Source: an uncultured Ilumatobacter sp.
GTDB lineage: Bacteria; Actinomycetota; Acidimicrobiia; Acidimicrobiales; Ilumatobacteraceae
Length of the DNA stretch: 36,074 bases
Assembly (NCBI GenBank): GCA_938049325.1
Contig: CALICC010000059.1
Span: 1-36,074 of the forward strand
Direction: 5' to 3'
Shown: positions 7,828-14,863 of the stretch, piece by piece
Layout: each line of letters starts with the position of its first letter
Position numbering within the stretch: position 1 is the first letter of the stretch
Notes under the pieces: generated by a model
The model's database searches: none
What the model saw: the letters and a program-made list of their open reading frames with translations, nothing else
Told to the model about the DNA's origin: nothing
Position numbers and translations under genes: made by a program

Positions 7828-9198
7828 TCAGGCGAGGCGTTGGATCTTTCGGGAGAGCACGTCGTGTTCGGTGAGCATCTCTCCGAGGCGGTCGCTGACC
7901 AGCATGGCGTTGCGCACGATGGAGCGGCCGTGAACGATCGTGTCGCGAGCGGCGGCCGGGCCGCACCGCAACCACGCTTCGATCGGGTCGGCCACAGCGC
8001 CTGCAAACGATGGGCCATCCAGCGACCAGACCGTCACGTCACCGACCGCGCCGACCTGCAGCGTGCCGATCTCACCGTCGCGACCGAGGCACCCCGCTCC
8101 GCCGAGCGTGGCGATCTCCAACGCCATGCGCGCCGTGCCAGCGTCAGCGCCGTCGCGCAACTTCGCGAGCAACATGGCTTGGCGAGCCTCGAGCCACATC
8201 GACGCACTGTCAGCAGACGACGACCCGTCGACACCCAGTCCGACGCGCACACCGGCCGCACGAAGATCGACCACCGGCGCCATGCCTGACGCGAGGATCA
8301 TGTTGCTCGACGGGCAGTGCGCCGCACCGACGCCGGCTGCGCCCAGTCGCTTGATCTCGTCGTCGTTGGGCATCACGCAGTGAGCGACCCAGGTTCGATC
8401 GGTACACCAGCCGGTGCGCTCGAGATACTCCATCGGTCGACAGCCGAACGTCGCGAGGCTGAACTCGTCGTCTTCCGCGTTCTCCGCGAAATGCGTGTGC
8501 AACCGAACGTCGAGCCGTTCGGCGAGCTCTGCGGTTCGAACCATCAGATCTTCGGTCACCGAGAACGGCGAGCACGGCGCGAGCGCCACTCGAGTCATCG
8601 CACCGAACGACCGGTCGTGATGGGCTGCGACCGCCGCTTCGCACGCCACCAGGATCGAGTCGTCATCCGACACCACGTCGTCGGGCGGTAGGCCACCGTC
8701 CTTCTCCGACAGCGACATCGACCCGCGCGTCGGGTGGAACCGCATGCCGAGGTCGCGGGCGGCATGGATCTCGGCGCCGAGCAGGTCGCCGGCACCATGA
8801 GGATGGAGGTAGAGGTGATCGGTCGACGTGGTGCATCCCGACAGCGCGAGCTCGGCGAGGCCGACCCACGCCGACACGTAGACCGATTCGGTGTCGATCG
8901 AACGCCAGAGCGGGTACAGCGATTGCAACCACCCAAACAGCGGCTTGTCGGTCATCGGCGGGAACGCCCGCGTGAGGTTCTGGTACAGGTGGTGATGGGT
9001 GTTGACCAAGCCGGGCGTCACGAGGCAGCCCGACGCATCGATCAGCTCGGTTGCCGCAGGCGGAGCACCGTCTCCCACACCGCTCACGAGGCCGTCGGTG
9101 ATCGCCACCCAACCGCCCGCGAGTTCACGTCGAGCATCGTCGAGCGTGGCGACGCATCGAGCGTTGATGATGACGAGATCGTGGGTCACCGGAGACAC
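7828..9198 (-). CDS. 8-oxoguanine deaminase-like amidohydrolase
   Basis: An ATZ/TRZ-type amidohydrolase of 456 residues. It has the metal-binding HxH in VNTHHHLYQN (about residue 66), an HFAEN histidine, an AHCVMP histidine and the conserved aspartate in GLGVDGSSSADS. The pattern THHHLYQNLTR with PLFGWLQSLYPLW and the TSTDHLYLHP segment is that of 8-oxoguanine deaminase, which turns 8-oxoguanine into urate and ammonia in purine salvage or detoxification; hydroxyatrazine-type hydrolases are close relatives and cannot be excluded. The start is GTG at 9198; TAGGTT ends 6 nt upstream, suggesting its own leaderless transcript in addition to read-through from the gene 43 nt before it. The nearby RidA also deals with reactive nitrogen metabolites. 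Confidence 0.8.
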   Translation of the reverse strand: MSPVTHDLVIINARCVATLDDARRELAGGWVAITDGLVSGVGDGAPPAATELIDASGCLVTPGLVNTHHHLYQNLTRAFPPMTDKPLFGWLQSLYPLWRSIDTESVYVSAWVGLAELALSGCTTSTDHLYLHPHGAGDLLGAEIHAARDLGMRFHPTRGSMSLSEKDGGLPPDDVVSDDDSILVACEAAVAAHHDRSFGAMTRVALAPCSPFSVTEDLMVRTAELAERLDVRLHTHFAENAEDDEFSLATFGCRPMEYLERTGWCTDRTWVAHCVMPNDDEIKRLGAAGVGAAHCPSSNMILASGMAPVVDLRAAGVRVGLGVDGSSSADSASMWLEARQAMLLAKLRDGADAGTARMALEIATLGGAGCLGRDGEIGTLQVGAVGDVTVWSLDGPSFAGAVADPIEAWLRCGPAAARDTIVHGRSIVRNAMLVSDRLGEMLTEHDVLSRKIQRLA

Positions 9199-9204
9199 TC
9201 AGCG

Positions 9205-9210
9205 AACCTA
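9205..9210 (-). promoter_or_regulatory. Leaderless -10 box (TAGGTT) of the deaminase gene
   Basis: TAGGTT on the minus strand, 6 nt before the GTG at 9198, no ribosome-binding site. Pattern-based inference. Confidence 0.4.
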
Positions 9211-9241
9211 GCCGAGCCGACGCCTGGGTGACCGAGGATGG

Positions 9242-9397
9242 TCAGTCTTCGATGTCGAGCAGTTCGCTGCCGTCGTGGCGGATGACTCCGTCACGACGCA
9301 TCGCCTCACCGAGAATGGCCGACGCAGCAGCACCGGTCATCAACACGCCGACAGGAATCGCGATCATCGCGATGATGAGGGCAATTGCACCAGCCAT
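9242..9397 (-). CDS. Small membrane protein (51 aa), unknown function
   Basis: Not a recognised family. The protein starts MAGAIALIIAMIAIPVGVLM: one N-terminal membrane helix of about 25 residues, then a charged tail (EAMRRDGVIRHDGSELLDIED) that should face the cytoplasm. The ATG lies 9 nt after the ridA stop codon, with no separate promoter visible, so it is translated from the ridA mRNA. The composition (hydrophobic helix, clean acidic end, high third-position G+C) looks coding rather than random. The tight link to ridA suggests a shared role, but nothing in the sequence tells which. Confidence 0.65.
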   Translation of the reverse strand: MAGAIALIIAMIAIPVGVLMTGAAASAILGEAMRRDGVIRHDGSELLDIED

Positions 9398-9406
9398 GAG
9401 AGCAGC

Positions 9407-9763
9407 CTACTTGGCGGGAAGGTACGCAACCGCTTCGACTTCGACGAGGAAGCCCGCCGGAAGCGACGCCACCGCAACACACGAACGGGCTGGCCGATGG
9501 CGTGCTCCGAACGCTGCCGCGTAGTGCTCGTTGAAGGTGGCGTAGTCCTCCATGTCGGTGAGGAAGCAGGTGGTCTTGACCACGTCACTCAACTTCGCTC
9601 CCATCGAGGCGAGCTGCGCCTCGAGGTTCTTCATTGTCTGGATCGTCTCGCCGGCAACGCCACCGTCGACCACGACGCCGTCTTTCATGCCGCCCTGCCC
9701 GGAGACGTAGATGAAATCACCGGCGCGAACGGCGGGTGTATACGGACCGAGGGGCTTGCTCAT
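9407..9763 (-). CDS. ridA: RidA-family enamine/imine deaminase
   Basis: RidA (YjgF/YER057c/UK114) hydrolyses reactive 2-aminoacrylate-type enamines and imines released by PLP enzymes. The 118-residue length is a little short of the usual 125-130. Visible: YVSGQGGMKDG near residue 20, the QTMKNLEAQLASMGAKLSDV helix, and the ligand-binding arginine and glutamate in RPARSCVAVASLPAG and LVEVEAVAYLP near the end. The start is ATG at 9763, 19 nt after the preceding gene; TACCCT ends 7 nt upstream, so a leaderless start is likely in addition to read-through. The N-terminus is trimmed relative to E. coli RidA (it starts directly at KPLGPYTPAV). Confidence 0.92.
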   Translation of the reverse strand: MSKPLGPYTPAVRAGDFIYVSGQGGMKDGVVVDGGVAGETIQTMKNLEAQLASMGAKLSDVVKTTCFLTDMEDYATFNEHYAAAFGARHRPARSCVAVASLPAGFLVEVEAVAYLPAK

Positions 9764-9770
9764 AGCCCGC

Positions 9771-9776
9771 AGGGTA
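9771..9776 (-). promoter_or_regulatory. Leaderless -10 box (TACCCT) of ridA
   Basis: TACCCT on the minus strand, 7 nt before the ATG at 9763, lying inside the 19-nt gap to the upstream gene. Confidence 0.45.
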
Positions 9777-9782
9777 GGCCGA

Positions 9783-10727
9783 TCAGCGGCCTCCGTCGAG
9801 TTCGTCGGTCAGTGCGACGAACTCTTCCCACTTGCCCGCTGCCAGCAGCCCGGCTTGGCGAGGCCAGGTGCCCGGCTTGTGGACGGAGAAGCGGGAGCCA
9901 GCGTCGTCGAGCATCGATTGCAGCGTGGCGACATCAGCGTCCGCCAGACCGCGCCATGTGGTGATGCCAACACCCGCGCAGAGTTCGGCGATCTTCGGGC
10001 CGATCCCCTCAACCACGGTCAGGTCGTCGAGCTTGATCTTCTTGCCCACAGCTGCGGCGGCCGCATCCAGGTCGAGCGCTGAAGCATCCGCCGCGTCACC
10101 GTCAGCTGCTCCCGCGTCGTCAGCAGCCGAGGCGTCGGCCTCGGTCTCTGGTGCGGCTTGTGCCTCGGTGGCCGATTCCTCAGTGTCGGTGGCCGACTCT
10201 GCGTCGACAGCGGCCTCGGCCGGCTCGTTGTCCACAGTGACGTCATCGGATGGCGCCGCTTCAGCGTCGGTCGCATCGTCGGCCGATTCCGAGTCGTCGG
10301 GGACACCCATCAGCGGCGCGATCGTGGCAGCGTCGTCGACGTCTTGCGACGCAGCGGCGGCCTCATCAGACTCGTCGACGTCGGGCACGATGCTCGTCGG
10401 CGCATCGTCGCTCGATTCATCGGTCACAGCGTCGTCGCCCACCTCATCGGTCACGCTGTCGGTCACCGGGGCCCCGATGACGCCCGGTGAGTCAGCGTGG
10501 CGCATGTCGGCAACCTGCATACGCAACCGGTCGCGATCGGCGACGATGTGCTCGAGATTGGCGAGCCGGTGCCGCATCCGGTCGACCTCGTCGTGGTCGA
10601 CCGTCGTTGCACGCGCTCGCGCGACCTCACCACGGCACTTCAGCGCGCGCAGGCCCCACCCGACGCACCCGCCGATGAACGCCATGAGGAGGCCCCAGAT
10701 CAGGAATTTGAGCAATGTGTAGAACAC
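9783..10727 (-). CDS. Membrane-anchored protein with acidic linker and C-terminal helix-hairpin-helix domain
   Basis: Three parts are visible in 314 residues. An N-terminal membrane helix (LLKFLIWGLLMAFIGGCVGW), a short basic and coiled region (about 30-75), then about 150 residues very rich in Asp, Ala, Ser, Glu and Thr (probably disordered). The C-terminal 80 residues start LDDLTVVEGIGPKIAELC and contain ITTWRGLADADVATLQ and the SRFSVHKPGTWPRQAGLLAAGKW segment; these match the predicted flap-endonuclease-like helix-3-turn-helix domain (COG3743-like) often found in membrane or ribosomal-protein fusions. It may bind nucleic acid or protein at the membrane. The start is GTG with AAGGA 7 nt upstream. 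It lies 48 nt after the OmpA-fusion gene, and the same HhH domain often sits beside OmpA-type genes in bacteria, so the two probably work together. Confidence 0.7.
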   Translation of the reverse strand: MFYTLLKFLIWGLLMAFIGGCVGWGLRALKCRGEVARARATTVDHDEVDRMRHRLANLEHIVADRDRLRMQVADMRHADSPGVIGAPVTDSVTDEVGDDAVTDESSDDAPTSIVPDVDESDEAAAASQDVDDAATIAPLMGVPDDSESADDATDAEAAPSDDVTVDNEPAEAAVDAESATDTEESATEAQAAPETEADASAADDAGAADGDAADASALDLDAAAAAVGKKIKLDDLTVVEGIGPKIAELCAGVGITTWRGLADADVATLQSMLDDAGSRFSVHKPGTWPRQAGLLAAGKWEEFVALTDELDGGR

Positions 10728-10775
10728 GTGTTTTTCCTTGCTTCGCTTCGAGTTGTGGACGGATGTTCGTTCGAA

Positions 10776-12446
10776 TCAGGTCTCGGCCGCAGCGACGGTC
10801 ACGACGAACTCGACACGACGACTCGCTGCCTTGTCTTCGGCACCGTCGTCGCCCAGAATCGGTGAGTTGGCCCCTTCGCCTCGCGACGTGAGCGTGGTGG
10901 CATCGAGGCCCTCGTCGACCAGCGCATCGAGCACCGCAGCGGCGCGACCGTCGCTCAGAATCTGGTTGTCATCAGCATCGCCGTCGGTGTCGGTGTGGCC
11001 GACGATCTCGATGTTGACGCCATCGAGTCGGAGCGCTCGGGCCGCAACCTGCTCGGTCACGGCGTTCGCATCGGCGGTGAGCTCGGTCGAGCTCGGTTCG
11101 AACAGGATCGGGTTCAGCGCCACGAACTCGTTGAGTTCGTCCTGCAGCGCTTGGGCGGCGTCGACGTCGGCAACCGGGCGAGCACTCAACTCCGCACTCG
11201 CATCGGCCGATGCTGCAATGTCGTCGAGCGCAACTGTCGCGTCCGCGTCGATCGCCACACCGACGAGGGAAAGGGCACCATCGACGAGCGTCGCTTCTCC
11301 TTCGACGAGGCCCACCGGCATCGCGTCGATGAGCGTGCCAAGGCGTGCAACGTCGTCGTCGAGCACGTCGAGCGCATCGTCGACGACCAACTCGTCGACG
11401 ACGTTCGCCGGATCGACCACGGCTTCGGCGGCTGTGACGATCGCGTCACGCTGCGCCTCAGATTGGACTGTTCCAGACAAGGTGAAACGACCATCGACCA
11501 GCGAGACGATCGTCGTGCTGGCGCCGTCGACGGCGATCTCGAACCCTTCAGGCAGAAGGAGCTGATCGATCGCGTGAACGACGCCGTTCGACGCAACGAT
11601 GTCGAGCTGCGTCGCCGGGTCGGCAACGCCGGCAACCGAACTCGCGCTCGTGAACGTGATGCCACCTTCGGCGTCGGGATCGACGATCACCTCGGACTCA
11701 TCGAGCATGTCGATCGGACCCGCCGCGAAGTCGGCCGCACGAACGTCGCCAGCGGTGACGTGATGCAGGAGCAGTGTGCGGAGACGGTCCGGATCGGAGA
11801 TCAGTTCCTCGAACGCATCGGCGCCGAATTCCTCGAAGGCGGCGTCGAAGGCGGCGTTGGTCGGGGCGAGCACGGTCAATGGACCGTCGCCACCGAGGCC
11901 ATCGGCGCCCAACAGGTCAGCGGACGAGAGCACTCCGGACAAGTCTCTGAACAGCGGGTCTCCGCCGACGATCTCGACCAGAGACTCGAGCGGCGGCTGG
12001 GTGACCGGCGGCTCCGTGGTGGCTGGCTCGGTGGTGGCCGGTTCGGTCGACGGGGGCACGGTGCTGGCCGCAGCCTCCGTCGTTGGAGGTTCGGTGCTCG
12101 GAGGCTCGCTGTCGGCGGGCGCCGTCGTGTCATCGGCGTCCGTGCAGCTTCGGTCAAGCTTGATCGCGCGCACGCCGTGCAACGACTCTGCCCGCTCACG
12201 AACTGCCGCGGGGTCGTCGAGCGCTGCGTCGCAGGTGATGGTGCCGTCTTGACCGCTGAACGAGATCGAAACCCCGTCGACGCCGTCGTCGGCGAGGCGC
12301 TCCGACAGCCTGTCTTCGAGGTCGTTGTGCACTCGCGGGATCGTCACAGCGGCGCCCAGAACGAAAATCACAACAAGAGCTGCCGCGCCGATACCGAGGA
12401 TTCGACCGCGGTATCGTCGGGTGGAAAGCGGAGGCGCCGAATTCAT
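10776..12446 (-). CDS. BON-like / fasciclin / OmpA peptidoglycan-binding fusion protein
   Basis: About 556 residues. A single N-terminal membrane helix (ILGIGAAALVVIFVLGAAV) is followed by a BON-like alpha/beta segment (HNDLEDRLSERLADDGV to RAIKLDRSC), a Thr/Pro/Glu-rich linker (about 105-155), a complete fasciclin/FAS1 domain (GPLTVLAPTNAAFDAAF, LLLHHVTAGDV, ASNGVVHAIDQLLLP; about 160-305), a second BON-like part (RFTLSGTVQSEAQRDAI and following), and a C-terminal OmpA domain (NPILFEPSSTELT, EIVGHTDTDGD, LSDGRAAAVLDALVDEG, SRRVEFVV). OmpA domains bind diaminopimelate in peptidoglycan. BON plus OmpA recalls mycobacterial ArfA/OmpATb; a FAS1 domain in the middle is unusual. The start is the ATG at 12446; an in-frame GTG at 12464 is possible. 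Likely links membrane, wall and an outside partner. Confidence 0.8.
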   Translation of the reverse strand: MNSAPPLSTRRYRGRILGIGAAALVVIFVLGAAVTIPRVHNDLEDRLSERLADDGVDGVSISFSGQDGTITCDAALDDPAAVRERAESLHGVRAIKLDRSCTDADDTTAPADSEPPSTEPPTTEAAASTVPPSTEPATTEPATTEPPVTQPPLESLVEIVGGDPLFRDLSGVLSSADLLGADGLGGDGPLTVLAPTNAAFDAAFEEFGADAFEELISDPDRLRTLLLHHVTAGDVRAADFAAGPIDMLDESEVIVDPDAEGGITFTSASSVAGVADPATQLDIVASNGVVHAIDQLLLPEGFEIAVDGASTTIVSLVDGRFTLSGTVQSEAQRDAIVTAAEAVVDPANVVDELVVDDALDVLDDDVARLGTLIDAMPVGLVEGEATLVDGALSLVGVAIDADATVALDDIAASADASAELSARPVADVDAAQALQDELNEFVALNPILFEPSSTELTADANAVTEQVAARALRLDGVNIEIVGHTDTDGDADDNQILSDGRAAAVLDALVDEGLDATTLTSRGEGANSPILGDDGAEDKAASRRVEFVVTVAAAET

Positions 12447-12528
12447 GTGCTCGTACGTTTCCACGTTCGAGTGGGCAGTTCAACGACGCCCCGCAAATAG
12501 TTCCTTCAGATCTGTGAGTCATCGCGCC

Positions 12529-13515
12529 ATGCACAACGTTTCAGAGTCCGCATCCACCCCGGTCAGCCGCCGTACCTTCGTCCTCGGTGCCGCCGCGACG
12601 GGGCTGCTCGCTGCGTGCGGGAGCGACGACGGAGCGGCCCCCGCCGACTCCATCGCTGAGACCACCAACCTCGACGGAACCGCTGACGACACCGCGGACT
12701 CCGCCACACCCCCGGTGTCGCCGGTCGTCGCTGACGAGTTCGCGGGCGACAGCGCCGACCTGCCAGCGGGCAGCTACAACGTCATCCAACGTTTCCCACC
12801 AAACGTGCAAGAGGTCGGCAACGTTCGGCTGCCGTTCTCCTTGAACGGCGGCGAGGCCAACCTCATCTCCGATGGTCCTCTGGTGCTCGGTGCCCAGATC
12901 GTCGATCTCGACGGCAACCCGATCGGCCCGCGTATCGAGGCCGTGCGTCGCGACGTGGCGCCCGCCTCGTACTACGCGTTCCGAACAACGATCGACACCG
13001 CAGGCTTCTACGGCATCCTGATCGACGGCGGACCCGAAACCGGTGCGAACTTTCAGATTCTCGAGGCCGGCGAGGCGCCGATTCCTCACATCGGACAACC
13101 GATGCCCGCGTTCGACACGCCCACGTTCGACGCTCCAGGTGACGTCGACCCGATCTGCACTCGCGACCCGATGTGCGAGTTCCACGATGTGACCCTCACC
13201 GACGCGCTGGCCGCGGGAGGCCCCGTGGCCTACTTCATCGGAACGCCGCAGTTCTGCCAAACCGGTTCGTGCACGCCGGCACTCGAAGCCATCATCGACG
13301 TCGCCGACTCATACGCGGGATCGATGACGTTCGTGCACGCCGAAGTGTTTGCCGACGCAACGGCATCGGCGCTCACTCCCGCGGTGCTCGACCTCGCGAT
13401 TACGTTCGAGCCGGCGCTCTACATCACCTCAGCCGATGGCACGATCGTCGACCGGCTCGACGGCTTGTGGGATGTGTCGGAACTGCGCGAAACCCTCGAC
13501 GCCGCGCTCGCCTAA
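12529..13515 (+). CDS. Tat-exported lipoprotein with C-terminal thioredoxin-like domain
   Basis: The N-terminus carries a twin-arginine motif (SRRTFVLGAA) running straight into a lipobox (LLAACGSDD), so the protein should be folded before export and then lipid-anchored. Residues about 65-175 form a beta-rich domain of unknown kind (VQEVGNVRLPFSL to GILIDGG). The last 150 residues look like a thioredoxin fold: PVAYFIGTPQFCQTGSCTPALEAIIDV, with Cys near 243 and 248 in a CxxxxC rather than the classic CxxC spacing, then a strand, the ALYITSADGTIVDRLDG turn and a final helix. A redox or redox-sensor role outside the membrane is an inference. The start is ATG at 12529; GTG at 12514 is also in frame. 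Divergent from the OmpA fusion gene (82 nt). Confidence 0.65.
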   Translation: MHNVSESASTPVSRRTFVLGAAATGLLAACGSDDGAAPADSIAETTNLDGTADDTADSATPPVSPVVADEFAGDSADLPAGSYNVIQRFPPNVQEVGNVRLPFSLNGGEANLISDGPLVLGAQIVDLDGNPIGPRIEAVRRDVAPASYYAFRTTIDTAGFYGILIDGGPETGANFQILEAGEAPIPHIGQPMPAFDTPTFDAPGDVDPICTRDPMCEFHDVTLTDALAAGGPVAYFIGTPQFCQTGSCTPALEAIIDVADSYAGSMTFVHAEVFADATASALTPAVLDLAITFEPALYITSADGTIVDRLDGLWDVSELRETLDAALA

Positions 13516-13541
13516 CAAAGTGCGACCTCAGTCAGCTCGAC

Positions 13542-13573
13542 GAGCGGCGATCACGGTTTCGTGCCGCCAGGAA
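13542..13573. repeat. Palindromic intergenic repeat, copy 1
   Basis: Begins GAGCGGCGATCACGG and ends GCCGCCAGGAA. It is nearly identical to 13653-13685 and can fold back on itself (GGCG..CACG against CGTG..CGCC). It lies between convergent genes ending at 13515 and 13757. Confidence 0.7.
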
Positions 13574-13586
13574 CACGACGACAACA

Positions 13587-13600
13587 GTCAGCTTGCTGAC
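13587..13600. other. Perfect hairpin GTCAGC-TT-GCTGAC
   Basis: Inverted repeat in the convergent intergenic region, between the two copies of the palindromic repeat. No T-tract. Confidence 0.5.
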
Positions 13601-13652
13601 GGTGCTCAGGGACGTCGCTCGCAAGGCGCGTAACGGGGAGGTCAGTCTTACT

Positions 13653-13685
13653 GAGCGGCGATCACGGTTTTCGTGTCGCCAGGAA
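13653..13685. repeat. Palindromic intergenic repeat, copy 2
   Basis: Second copy, 111 nt from the first. The changes keep the hairpin (GGCGA-T-CACG against CGTGTCGCC), which suggests the structure matters. The core GAGCGGCGA occurs a third time at 13714. Another hairpin (GTTGCC/GGCAAC, 13698-13713) follows. Confidence 0.7.
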
Positions 13686-13756
13686 GCATGAGCCCGAGTT
13701 GCCCCAGGGCAACGAGCGGCGAGGGGTGACGCCGCGAGACGGAAAGCTGGCGCCGC

Positions 13757-14080
13757 TCAGGAGAAGGATTGGCCGCAGCCGCAAGTACGCGATGCGTTGG
13801 GGTTCGTGATGGCGAAACCCGACTGGTCGAGACCGTCTTTGTAGTCGAGCGTTGCGCCTTCGAGCAGCTGTGCCGAGGCGGGGTCGACGACGACCTTGAC
13901 GTTGTCCTGGTATTCCGCGGTGGTGTCGTCGTCAGCGAAGTCCCCGTCGAAGAACATCTCGTAGGAGAAGCCTGAACATCCACCGGGGCGAACGGCGACG
14001 CGGAGCGCGAGATCTGCTGCGCCTTCAGCGTCGAGCAGTTCGCGGACTTTGACGGCGGCGGGGTCGGTGAGCGTGATCAT
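13757..14080 (-). CDS. erpA: Iron-sulfur cluster insertion protein (ErpA/IscA family)
   Basis: A-type Fe-S carrier of 107 residues that receives clusters from the SUF machinery and hands them to target proteins. The three conserved cysteines are present: RPGGCSGFSYEM near residue 35 and the C-terminal CGCGQSF. Start: ATG at 14080, with an almost perfect AGGAGGA ribosome-binding site 7 nt upstream; the frame is open well beyond this but the family begins here. The neighbours are a SufR-like regulator (14.1-14.8 kb, same strand, 40 nt away) and the Mrp carrier, making this an Fe-S block without the SUF scaffold genes in the window. The gene end overlaps one arm of a GAGCGGCG/CGCCGCTC inverted repeat. 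Confidence 0.92.
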   Translation of the reverse strand: MITLTDPAAVKVRELLDAEGAADLALRVAVRPGGCSGFSYEMFFDGDFADDDTTAEYQDNVKVVVDPASAQLLEGATLDYKDGLDQSGFAITNPNASRTCGCGQSFS

Positions 14081-14120
14081 GTTCGGTTCCTCCTGATGTA
14101 TGGATCCAGTTGGTTCGATT

Positions 14121-14822
14121 TTAGCGTGTCGCGACGGTGACTTGGCATGGGGTGCGGCTGGTAACGGTGCAAAAGTCGCGAACTTCGGCATCGCCCATCT
14201 GTGCAACGAAGCCGGCCACGAGCCCACGATGCAGTCCGCAGACCAGCTCGGGGTGCTCTTGTGCGAGTTCCTTGAACGGGCAGTTCGCGAAGCCGACGAC
14301 CGCGGCGCCGTCGTCGTCGGGCGTCCAGTCGCCTGCCGGCACGCTTGCAACGGCATCGGTCACGAACGGATCGAATCCGAGGCGATCCAGATCGGACACG
14401 AGCGCTTCGAGCGTCGACGGTGCCTTCGCAAACGGACGCGCTCGGAGTTTGCCTTCGTCGTGGCCGACCGCTTCTGCGTCTTGCGCACTGGCCTCGAGGC
14501 GGCGGGCCATCGCGAGCACCATCCGAGCGAGCACCGGCATGGTGGGCGGTTCCAAACCAAGCGACGGCGCGTCGGGCGCGACCGAGTATCGGTGTTGCGG
14601 TCGACCGACGTCGCCGCGTCCGCCGACTTCGACGGCAACGAGGCCGGCGTCACGCATGCGCTCGAGGTGCGGGCGAACGGTGTTGGCGTGCAGGTTGAGT
14701 GACTCGGCGATGTCGGCTGTTGCGAGCGGCCGAGCGGAGCGGGCGAGTTCGAGGTAGATCGCATAGCGCGTGTTGTCGCCGAGTGCTTTGAGCACGTCGA
14801 GATTCACCGGAGCCTGCGTCAC
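14121..14822 (-). CDS. SufR-like Fe-S-sensing transcriptional regulator
   Basis: A winged-helix repressor of the DeoR/ArsR-like SufR type. The N-terminal HTH covers about residues 8-75 (LKALGDNTRYAIYLELAR, ATADIAESLNLHANTVRPHL, GDVGRPQHRYSV). The C-terminal sensor region holds four cysteines: Cys181 in GFANCPFKELAQEHPELV, Cys195 in VCGLHRGL, Cys218 and Cys226 in the last 16 residues. Three similarly spaced cysteines bind the Fe-S cluster in cyanobacterial SufR. The start is GTG at 14822; TAATCT ends 6 nt upstream and there is no ribosome-binding site, so it is probably leaderless. It is divergent from mrp over 41 bp and upstream of erpA, so it is well placed to control both as an iron-sulfur sensor. 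Confidence 0.82.
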   Translation of the reverse strand: MTQAPVNLDVLKALGDNTRYAIYLELARSARPLATADIAESLNLHANTVRPHLERMRDAGLVAVEVGGRGDVGRPQHRYSVAPDAPSLGLEPPTMPVLARMVLAMARRLEASAQDAEAVGHDEGKLRARPFAKAPSTLEALVSDLDRLGFDPFVTDAVASVPAGDWTPDDDGAAVVGFANCPFKELAQEHPELVCGLHRGLVAGFVAQMGDAEVRDFCTVTSRTPCQVTVATR

Positions 14823-14828
14823 ACGACG

Positions 14829-14834
14829 AGATTA
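14829..14834 (-). promoter_or_regulatory. Leaderless -10 box (TAATCT) of the SufR-like gene
   Basis: TAATCT on the minus strand, 6 nt before the GTG at 14822. The -35 position it implies falls on the -10 box of the divergent mrp gene. Confidence 0.5.
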
Positions 14835-14849
14835 CACGGGATTCGCCGG

Positions 14850-14855
14850 TAAAAT
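14850..14855 (+). promoter_or_regulatory. Leaderless -10 box (TAAAAT) of mrp
   Basis: TAAAAT, 8 nt before the ATG at 14864, no ribosome-binding site. Only 15 nt separate it from the opposing -10 box, so the two promoters must overlap. Confidence 0.55.
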
Positions 14856-14863
14856 GATGCCCG

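Noticed and set aside
10776..10860. Terminator or riboswitch between the OmpA fusion and the HhH gene
   Set aside because: The 48-nt gap holds only an AAGGA ribosome-binding site and an A-rich stretch; no stem of useful length.
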